Assembly: GCF_008831285.2 (NCBI RefSeq)
Contig: NC_045149.1
Coordinates: 2,532,500 to 2,596,499 of the forward strand
Direction: 5' to 3'
DNA length: 64,000 bases
From: Nymphaea colorata
Taxonomy: Eukaryota; Streptophyta; Magnoliopsida; Nymphaeales; Nymphaeaceae
The notes beneath the pieces are model-generated. The model did not search any database and was not told the origin of the DNA. It saw nothing but the letters and a program-made list of their open reading frames with translations. Below are positions 54,901 to 64,000 of the stretch, in pieces (positions within the stretch are counted from its first letter, which is position 1; each line of letters begins with the position of its first letter). A program made the position numbers and the translations under genes.

Positions 54901-56150
54901 AGTAGAGAAGATTAATGGACTGACAACAGGGTTTTAACTATTGTGTTCAATATGATCAAAACTGAGATTTGTTTTTCTACATATTTCACAAAGTGCAGTA
55001 GTTAAACATGCAATTGGACTTGTATGCATGTTAGAAATTTTATGTTCACTTGGACATCTTTGATTTAACTTAAGATTGTAAAATGTTTTGGCTAAATCAA
55101 CTTGCTTCAAGGAATTCAATGTTACATTTTATTGACAACCAAGCAATTTCAAAGCCTTTTAATGAAGTTGTGGAAGAAGGAGGTGGCGGCAGCAGCAATA
55201 GCTCATCCTGGTTGTAAGGGAGATGATATAATGATGAGCTTCTCGATTTTGGAGCTACGATAGCGCTCACAAGTGGACTAGCACAAATTGGGCATTCTAG
55301 GGCATATTGATGATAATTTGTCATATGCATTCTTCACTAGGCAATGGGTTTTATGTTAGAATGCAACAAAGAAAATACAAAGATCATGGTGAAACAACAT
55401 TACTATCTATTGCAGAAAAGGGGGATTATCTGCAACAACAAAGACACACCTTCGCTTCTGCTTCAATCCCTCATAACAACTTCACAATACTTGGCTGATA
55501 CGTATAAATAAGCAATCGATTCACAGACCTGCATGTGAACATCAAATATATTACTCTTAACCTAAATGCATGCTACTGTTCATGACTAAACAAGTCACCC
55601 ACCTTCGATTCACAGGCCCTGAAATCTGCCCCTCGTTGATGGCAAACTTTGCAGGCTTAGTGGATTGCCTCAACTGGGGGATATGCATCCGATGCCTAGC
55701 AATTCTCCCTTGTGATCATGAGAAGATGCAGTTTCTGCCCATGTTGCTATGAGCAATACCAGAAACTGCAGTTGCTCATTGCAGTTGATGTCATGCCCAT
55801 GCTATTGGACAGAACACTACTAGGCACTTCTCCTTACCCAAAACCTGGTTTTCATATAAAAAGATGGGGGAAGGCAAGTTTTGCAAAACCTGGGTTTCAA
55901 CTAGGTTTTGAAATGAACTGGGTTTGTGAAACTCAGTTCATTGTCGTCCAACCACCCCCCAAAATAGGGTTTTCAGTGGCTTTGAAACCTTGTTTTAGGT
56001 CACGCAAAAACAACCTAAGAAGTTTTGGGACCAACAATTTGAGAATGAAGTTAGTTTTGCCATCTTTGGTCATGGTTTTGGCTAAGAGAAGAGGTAAACC
56101 AACTCAACAGAAGTTAGTTTCTTCTCCTCCAATAAAAAAAATCTAGATTC
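54900..56150. other. right part of the insertion block
   Basis: A minus-strand frame at 55097-55330 (ECPICASPLVSAIVAPKSRS, a Pro run) has gene-like composition but no family I recognise. ACCTGGTTTT motifs recur from 55840 to 56000. Confidence 0.3.
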
Positions 56151-56199
56151 ACCATAGTTTTACCATCTTTAGTGATGGTTTTGGTTGGATTATGTACGC

Positions 56200-56403
56200 A
56201 TCAATGAAGTCCTGAAGATCATAAAAGATTACAAGTAGATGAAATTGAGACACCCTCAAGAAATGATTTTAATATTCAGCTTCACTAAAATAAAATACTG
56301 GAAATTGTTAAGAGTTGAAATGGCTGGAGACAAAATGATCTTCAAGGATGCCAAATTCAAGCTTGATTGGTTCTCTGGAAGGATCATCATGGCTTTGATA
56401 TCA
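56200..56403 (-). pseudogene. copia H gag N-terminus and primer site
   Basis: Minus-strand reading gives ISTLNNFQYFILVKLN, the conserved start of copia gag, just inside the primer-site remnant that adjoins the LTR. The remainder of gag lies at 46350-46600 beyond the insertion. Confidence 0.6.
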
Positions 56404-56761
56404 TGCAAAGGAATAAACAAAGAACAAAGAAATGAAAAGCAAGAAAGAGAAAGAAAATACAAGATTTTTAATGTGGTTTGATCTTTTGATATATGACCAC
56501 AGAGATACACAACTCAACTCTTCTTATGTTGTACACTTTTTTTTATTGCTTTGTTTCAAACCATGATGGTTACACTTATCCACAACTATCATTATCTTTT
56601 ATGTATCTACATTTGGTAAAGTTCTTATCTTTACAAGATATTTGGTTGACATGAGCGCCACCGTTGCCAAGAATATGATCATCATTGCTGAGATTGTCGT
56701 CACCAGCCTTTCCAATTTTATTGTTGCTAAATTTATTTTGACTGTTGTGGATTCGTTCATA
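56404..56761 (-). repeat. 5' LTR of copia H
   Basis: About 358 bp, starting TGCAAAGGAATAAAC and ending TTCATA (CA mutated to TA). It is related along its length to 40051-40393. Confidence 0.7.
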
Positions 56762-57150
56762 CTAGACAATCTATCTAGAAAAATAAGGATAGATTAAAGA
56801 AAAGGAGCTGGTCACATGTCAAAAATGTGAAAATTAAATCTAACCATTATGTGCTCAAGTGTCCAAAACTTTTAATTATGCATATCAAGCTAAATATACC
56901 TGTTATTCTATTCTCATTTCCTTGTCTGTCAGCGACAATCTAGATATAGATCTAGTGGTTTGTTGATATAGGTGGCACTTCTCACATGATATTTATTCAT
57001 GGTATTCTTTATACTCTAAAGAGTTATCATGGTAATAATTCTATTATGCTTGGGAATGATGATTTTATGTGCATGCCCCATGTAGGTGAAGCTAATATTC
57101 CTTTAAATATTGCTTCTATTTATTTGAAGAATGTATTTTATACCACATGT
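56762..57150 (+). pseudogene. copia gag/protease fragment
   Basis: Plus-strand reading ends a knuckle-like NHYVLKCP. It then gives WFVDIGGTSHMIFIHGIL, SYHGNNSIMLGND and LNIASIYLKNVFYTT, the copia protease block. The active site DSGAT reads DIGGT. Orientation is opposite to element H, so it belongs to another insertion. Confidence 0.7.
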
Positions 57151-58500
57151 AAGTGATCGATGTCAACATCCACTTCCTTCTGTTCTATTTTGCTTACCAT
57201 TTTCTTTATCCCATTCCTATTTTCTGTTCTTTGTTTGAGAAGCCATAAAATGTAGGGCCCATTTATATAGTAGAGGGCCTATGCTTGTGACAAAGGTTTT
57301 TCTTTCTTTTTATGGGTTTACACCTCATAAGGTTGTCTTATACCTTGTATTCGTTGATCAATAGGTAATCACTGGTCAAGATCTCTTATACATTGTAAAA
57401 AGTAAAAATATGTATGCACATCATTTTGTTGTTCAACACATATATATATATATATAAATTATAAACTATCACATGTATACTAAAGATTAATGGGATTCTG
57501 TTGACAATATCATGCTTTTATTGATATATGCACAATATATTTTATGCGTATAATATCGTGTGTTTTAAGAACTAATGGAAAGATTCCTTGCTATATTAAG
57601 GTTGGACAAAGGTTGTAAAGCAGAGAACATATTTCAGATCTATCAGCATGCATAGCCTATGCATGCTGATAGAGCTCAAAGGCATATCAACAACCTCAAC
57701 CCCTAAAGAAGTGTTTAACAACAGTAACAATATATTACCGTTCTATGTATCCCCAAAAAGAATGAAGAGATTCATGAAACATTATAATATAGTTATCCCA
57801 TAAATCTTTCCCAATCTTTGAGGTAAGTCACATGAAACAGTACCATACTATTATTGTTGGGTAACATAAATGCCAAATGTTTCATTAAATTTTGCAACAC
57901 TGTGTTCCGTGAATATTTGGAATGCATTCATCAAGCACTGCATTCCAAAAAAATTCCTGTTACCAAATTTGGTTTTCCTTTGTGATCCAATGCAATCTTT
58001 ATGGGCGCTTTTGTCGATCGAGGACTCCACTGTTCAAGTGGGTTCAAAATCCAGTTTCTCAAACAACCCACCATAAGAATAGATTCTAAGGTTCTACAAG
58101 TTCTTCCCTGACGGAAGCAATGAAGGCCCATTTCAATAGTGCAAGGAAGAGCAATTGGGGATGATCGCTTTTGCTTGTTTCTTCTTCTCCTTTTTGATAA
58201 GAATGTCCTAGGAGGTTGTATGAAGTGGATTGAAGGAAGAGTTGATGGTCTGCATGGACCAACATGGAAGCTAGTAGAGGGGTGCAAAGCTGGATATATA
58301 TGCCACCTTTGTGTATGTAATTTCATGCACAATTTTAACTATGACAAAAAAAGGCCCTGATCAATAAAAAAAGAAACTTTTTGTAGGGATAAAATGGAAA
58401 CCACGAAAGAAGTTTTGAAGATTCGATAAACGTAAAATTTGTTAGTCCGTATATGCATATGGTTATGACCAATATAACCCTTTAAACAATAAAAAAACAT
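57151..58500. other. no supported gene
   Basis: A perfect 33-bp inverted repeat lies at 57640-57672. Overlapping frames on both strands at 57870-58332 match no family I know. Confidence 0.4.
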
Positions 58501-58509
58501 TTTCGTTTT

Positions 58510-58860
58510 TTGTCTCGCTTATAACATTATCTTATTATGTCATCCATCCATTATCTCATAAATTTATTGTTATCTCATAAACATTATCTCATATTTGTGT
58601 TTGGCATTATCTCACACATTCGTCAATCCATTATCTCATTATCTCGTAAGTATTTTATTATCTCATAAACATTATCTCGTACTTTTGTTTAGTGTTATTT
58701 CATAATTTTTTTGTTATTTCATGAACATTATTTCATACTTATGTTTGGCGTTATCTCATACATTCGTCCGTTCGTTATTTTATTATCTCATAAACATTAT
58801 CACACACTTGTTTGTTAATTTCTTACGTATTTGTTATCTCATGCACATGTATATATAATG
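58510..58860 (+). repeat. degenerate TTATCTCATAAACA repeat array
   Basis: The motif CATTATCTCATA (with variants) recurs more than ten times in about 350 bases. A longer unit around TGTTTGGC-TTATCTCA-ACATTCGTC occurs twice (about 58600 and 58745). It is non-coding. Confidence 0.8.
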
Positions 58861-59299
58861 TTTGGGCATAAAAGTAAATATACAAGTTGTCAATAGGGTC
58901 CACCCTTGGTGTATGCTTGTTGCATATGTTAGGGTAGCATATGTAACTCAGTTTCGAGAAGCGGGGCTCTCACCCAATACTTCATCTACTTGGAGAAGTC
59001 GTTCCTTTTCTAAGTTCTCTGCATCCTTTCGGTTAAAGCGGGAGCTACAGGACTGTACCATTGGACAAGTGATAGTGGAGTGACCTTTTTCAAGTATTGA
59101 AGAAGAGAGGTTGGTTATGTGCAATGGGAACAATTTGGCAGGTCGATTGGATTGACAACTATAAATAACCATGGCTTCTTGCATCAGTACATGGAGAAAT
59201 GGGTGAAGGGTAATCGTGACTAAAGCATTTCAGCTCTTATGAGTAGGCATCATCTCAAGTTCAGCAAGAGCACATGATCAAATTTTAGTTTCAATACTT

Positions 59300-62200
59300 T
59301 GCTCACAACCTTGATGATGATAATGTAACGTCAGGCATTGTGGCAGGTCAAGTTTGGATCAGGGTCCAGACCTGGACCCAAACTCCACCCGCATGAAGAG
59401 AAAGTTCTGACACTGGGCTCTCTCTCTTCGTCTCTCTTGCTGTTGGAGTTGACATAGAGGAATAGGTGGAAGAGGAAGAGATGGAGGCTAAGGAACTAGT
59501 GGAGGGGCAGAGGTGACGGAACTTAGGTAGCCACCCTCCCTCTTCCCATTTTCCTTTTTTCTCTTTGCCTCTCCCTCTCATCGTTCCCTGCTCTTCTCTC
59601 TCTTTCTCTCTCCCGCTAGTGTCCTCTCACCTTCAATGTCTCTTATCTCCCTTGCCCTCCGCTCTCTCTCCCGCCAGCCTCATCTCACCCTCACCATCTC
59701 TCATTCTCATCCTTTGCTTTCTCTCCTGCCAGTTTTCTCTCACCCTCCTGTGTCTCACTCTCACTTTCTCGCTGCATTCCCCACCTCAACCGAGCCTCTC
59801 TCATGGACACTCTCCTTTTTTCTGCTTTTGTTTTTCTCGCACCTGTTTCTCTCTCTCTTCCATGTGTCTATCTCCCCAAGCCGAACCATCTCCCTCTCAA
59901 CCAAATGCACTCTTCTCTCATTAGATTTCACTCTTGCTCTCTCTTTTGTTCATTCTCACATCCTTCGATGTTGTTGGGTTGGATTATAGCTAGAGGAATA
60001 CATCTTTCCCCTCATACCATGAATAGGCTGTGTTGTCGGAGATGACAACAAATAATAATTGGGGTTTGGTGCTTAGTCGAGCATTTGGTGTGGTTACCAG
60101 GGACACTACCACAGCTAGGACTCTAAAAGAGGGGTGAGCGAGGCCTAATCAAGTCTATTTTGTCTAAGGTTTCCCTTAAGTTCATGTATAATTATTATTT
60201 AAGCATGCTAGATTCAAGACCGAATGATTTAGGATGCACGATAGAAATTTTATTACATTGGAGAAAATCTAGAATTGTTTTGGAGGGGCGAGGATATATT
60301 TTGTTGGATGTTACGATGCATGTGGGGAGAAAGTTTTGATATTGCTCTGTAGGTTAAATTTATAGTTTAGAAGAAAGGCGGAACATTTAAGTTATTAGGA
60401 TCCCGAAGTACATAAGGGTGAAAAGGAAACACCCTTTTCTGGGTGATTTGTTTGATATATGATATTTCTAGTGAAATAATATAGTATCATTTCAAATTGT
60501 CACTGAGAAAATCAAATTGCAAATGGTTATGCCTCAATAGGGTGTTAGGCACTTATTGAGTGCCTAATTTATTGATGATACGCCTAAGGATGCATTTGGG
60601 AAGGTCCATGCTTAATGACCTCCTAAATATATAAAAAACTTGAAGAAATGTTCTTCAGGCCAATTCAACCTATTTGCATCTGCTCGAGTTGATGACTTAC
60701 GTCTCAATGGTCATATTTCTTACCTAAATAGATTTTAGACTGAAATGAATGGAAAACTTTTTGCTTTAAATTTTTTAAAGGTGCACCGGGCACGCCAAGT
60801 AGACCTTGAGCGACATAATTTAGAGCTCGATGTGATTTAGGTATTTGTGGTGACATGCAAAAGGTATGACGGTATTCTAGGCAAAACTATGCCCGGGGCC
60901 AAATTTAGAGTGTGTGCTATTTAGGATCGTTGGATCCTATGATAGTGTTTTGTTGATTAATCTGTGCTATAATATGCTTATTGCCACATAAATTAATGTG
61001 TGTGATTGACTGATTATGTGATTAGTTGATTGTCTTTAAATTATTACGGAAGGCATATGCATGGAAGAAATTATAACTGCTTAGGACAAATTAGGCGGGG
61101 TATCAAGTCGAATATCTCCTCGACTCCAATTTTGTATTAGTAAGCATCCTAACATGATATTTAGATAGGAAAACTATGAGCCAATCACGGCTTGAGACTA
61201 GTCTCTGTTGGTCGGCTAACTTTTTATATAATGTGACTGTTATGTTTGATTGATGTGAATGCTATAAGCCTTTCGTTTGCATTGTCATTGGGTAGTGATG
61301 CAATTGAATGAATTTGAAGGGTAAAAGTACCCATAAAGTATGATGGTAGCTAAGAGTGTTGATTGAATGTGTAACCTTCTTATAAAGACATTTGAGGTAT
61401 GGGTGAACTCGTGAAGTGAACCAATATCGTGAGGTGGGTTATGGCAATATGCTTGGGATACGTCATGCCTTCGCCATTGGTTTCGCTTGCTCGTTGAGAC
61501 AGTGCAAGGCTGTAAAATATCATTGTGTGATGTACTTGGAGCGTTGGGCTCTTACCTTCCCAACCTAGGTGTCCTAAGGAAGGCTGAGAAACTCTAATGG
61601 GATTCATATATCCATGGATGATTGCACTATCGTCGTAGCGTGAAAGAATCCATTTCATTTCGGGCCACCATAGGGGTTGACTCCCGACTGTAGGTCACCT
61701 ATGATGTACATGCGCTTGTGTGTGCACTCACATGAACTATCAATTCACTGAGTCAAATATAAATGAAATGAATGTAAGTGGAACGTATGTGAATGAAGTG
61801 AATATGCTTAAATTAAACATGATGTGTGAATTGTGGTTATTAAGAGGCTCCTACATATTGTGGAATATATGAGAGACTCTCATAACTAGTCATATGATTG
61901 CATGCACTTATCATGATATAACAATAATTAAGTCTTTAAATGTTAGGCACCATATTTGAGCCCTTACTTTGGAGAGTTAGGAATTTATATAGTTTGTTGC
62001 CATATTGCAAAGGCTAAACCTTCTGTTATTCATTTTTTTGGGTTTGGTAGACCGAGAGTAGTAGGTTGATCAGATGGCTCTACTCACATCCTACTGGGAA
62101 GATTTTAAGTCTATTGTCATGCTGCGTCATGTTTTGGTCTCATTAATTTCTTGTTTTGTTAGATATTGATGTTGTGGTTTTGAAGCATTTTTGTTGTGTA

Positions 62201-62367
62201 TGTCATTGAGAAATATAATATGATTTTGTATGAATTGAATTTGCTACATAATAGAATGTTGGCCACATTGTCATTTTGTTATGCATAGTTCCTTCTTAAT
62301 TGTTGTGTCATCACACCTTAACATTTTTTTTAAAAAATAGGGATAAAAGTTTCAAGGTGTGACTGCT
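59300..62367 (+). repeat. probable 5' LTR and flank of gypsy element J
   Basis: No gene is present in about 3 kb that ends at a tRNA-Met primer-like site. The left LTR border was not found; a CT-rich tract at 59540-59990 may lie outside it. The partner LTR is off the window. Confidence 0.4.
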
Positions 62368-62380
62368 TGGGTATCAGAGC
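62368..62380 (+). other. primer-binding site of gypsy J
   Basis: The sequence reads TGGGTATCAGAGC, the initiator tRNA-Met site with one extra G. Confidence 0.7.
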
Positions 62381-62604
62381 TATGGAAAGCCCTACTACGA
62401 CTGTGAGCTAAAAGTCTATCTGTGAAGCCGTGTTTGTCCAATACGCTATTTTATGGAGCTCTTATTGTCGTTTTGATTTTCACTATGATATATACATGTA
62501 GAATGGATTGATTTTTTGAAATATTGTGTTGATGCATCCTATAATTTGATTTGAAAGACTTATCATAGACCTTGTAATAAGAATAATGGTTCTTACTTGT
62601 ATAG

Positions 62605-63960
62605 ATGGACTACCAACATAGGGGTAAGAAGCGAGGCATGCCGACTATTGAGGCACAGAGATAGCCAGCCCATTCAGATGCACATACCCACTAGATGATA
62701 GGACATCGGAGCAACAATTCGTGAGTGTCCAAACCTCACAAATGCATATTCTACCTGTGGATCAGAATGCTATACTGCTGACGACTTTGCAGATGCTGAC
62801 CTCTGTAGTATAGTCAATAGTCAGTAACCAGAGCAACCATGCATCTCCTATAGGAGACACCACTGCACCACCTAAGGAACAGGCAACTTCAGGATCATTT
62901 AAGCAACTATGACTCGTACTTGTTGAAGGGTGATGTCAAACGGTGGTGGCAATCGACCCATTTGATTTTACAGGTCAACAACCGATCTCATGGAAACAGT
63001 TCATATATTCATTCTTCAACACTTACTTCCCAGCACATGCAAAAAACAAAAAAATGCAAGAGTTCCTTGAGTTGCAACAAATATCATATTGGAGAAGCAT
63101 GTTATTAAGTATCAACACTTAGAGATGTATTGCCCACATTTCTACACCACTGATGATGCCAGAGCATACAAGTTTGTACTTGGTTTGCGTGTGAACTGCA
63201 AAACAAAATGATGTCTAACAAGCCTTGTGATTTGGATGAAGCGTTCATCATGGCTAGACGCATGGAAAAGGATTGGGCAAGTACGCAAGGGGACCACCAT
63301 AAGAAGGCAAGTCAGCACTCGTACGATGGGGGGATGCAGGCCAAGCACAACAACTTCACGGGCAAGGCAAAGCCTTATGGGATGCAAGACGGCTTAACAT
63401 TCAAGAGGAATAAGCCTACTCGTAGTGACACTACACGGGGGCAGTGATTACTTCAACTCTACTAAGATGTTCCACTTTCTCACATGTGCACCTCTCATCC
63501 AATCCAACTACTTCTGGAGGGTCCCAATCCCTTCCTCATTCACCGGTCGGGAGACCTCTGAGGTCTCTCACACCTCTCTTAAGCAAGGTTGGGGACTAGC
63601 TAGCCCTCCCTCAGCTCGAGAAGCCATGTTATCGAGAGACTGGAGAATGTTTACACTATGGAAGATAAGACATTTCATCAAGTATTGCACCATAATGCGA
63701 GAAAAAGAAATAAAGAAGCCTGAGGCCAGTCCTTCAAGTGCACAGAAGACTACCAGACGCACCTATACGACTATCGTAGAGGAGCTTCAGGCACATGATT
63801 TCATTGAAAGTAAATTACTTTTTGTTCTTACATTGCTAGACTGTTATTTGATGCAGAGATGACTCATTCTTTCATATCTAGTCGATTTGTCACTTCACTA
63901 GAAGCATCAGCTAAGATGATATTGTATGTCTTGAAAGTATTCAGCCTTATGCATGCTCAA
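62605..63960 (+). pseudogene. gypsy J gag and protease (broken)
   Basis: A start MDYQHRGKKRGMPTIEAQ at 62605 is stopped by TAG. The capsid shows YLLKGDVKRWWQS, MQEFLELQQ-like pieces and CDLDEAFIMARRMEKDWAST (63190-63280). A worn zinc knuckle (KIRHFIKYC) lies near 63660. The protease at 63830-63960 reads LLFDAEMTHSFISSRFVTSL, so the catalytic D-S/T-G is D-A-E. Repeated frameshifts connect these pieces. Confidence 0.8.
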
Positions 63961-64000
63961 TATTCATGTAGCTAATATTTACCTGATGTGGATGTAGAGA

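Larger units (their letters stand above)
62368..64000 (+). mobile_element. Ty3/gypsy element J, 5' part
   Basis: Primer site, leader, gag and protease run on the plus strand to the right edge. Gag and protease resemble plant chromovirus-type polyproteins. Many stops show that it is inactive. Confidence 0.8.

Noticed and set aside
59565-60045. Three overlapping Ser/Pro/Leu-rich frames of 80-119 codons
   Set aside because: They are produced by a CT-rich tract; all frames look alike in composition and none has a recognisable domain.

Overview
The window is nuclear DNA of a flowering plant. It holds a chloroplast-targeted Rubisco assembly factor, a plant-type secreted protein with spliced exons, plant families of LTR retrotransposons primed by initiator tRNA-Met, and many decayed transposons in AT-rich DNA. 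I cannot place the species from the sequence.

Only two host genes can be supported, and they converge tail to tail. RAF1 (11186-12523, +) is an apparently intact intronless gene for Rubisco accumulation factor 1. On the minus strand, a five-exon gene (38435 down to 13826) encodes a 122-residue secreted protein with the motif ENCALRCLSPVCY. Its splice phases agree across all four introns. Its last intron is about 23.7 kb and holds most of the mobile DNA in the middle of the window.

Layout: 1-7832 is a minus-strand Ty3/gypsy element running off the left edge, with a 2.77-kb LTR. 7833-11148 is non-coding, with a three-unit tandem repeat. Then comes RAF1, then the 3' end of the secreted-protein gene. 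The giant intron holds a Ty1/copia element (A, +) split by a second copia element (B, -, perfect 5-bp target duplication) and carrying a hAT MITE in its LTR. It also holds an unrelated hAT-type MITE, a third copia element (C, -, gag deleted, split by a 3,500-bp hAT element with a spliced transposase gene), and a truncated copia fragment F in opposite orientation to C. Exons 4 to 1 of the secreted-protein gene follow at 37556-38435.

From 40.0 to 56.8 kb lies an old copia element (H, -). It is interrupted by a decayed hAT transposon (G) and by a roughly 9.5-kb block. That block contains a PIF/Harbinger transposase with a Myb/SANT-like ORF, a LINE reverse-transcriptase relic, and several exons of a GSK3/SHAGGY kinase pseudogene. 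The last 5 kb belong to another Ty3/gypsy element (J, +) that leaves the right edge.

I see no prokaryotic-type system, CRISPR array or tRNA/rRNA gene. The notable biology is a small gene that keeps consistent exons around a very large nested-transposon intron. Other notable items are two hAT families each present with a MITE relative, a close inverted LTR pair able to form a long hairpin RNA, and a kinase gene fragment lying inside transposon DNA. All coordinates and comparisons were made by eye.
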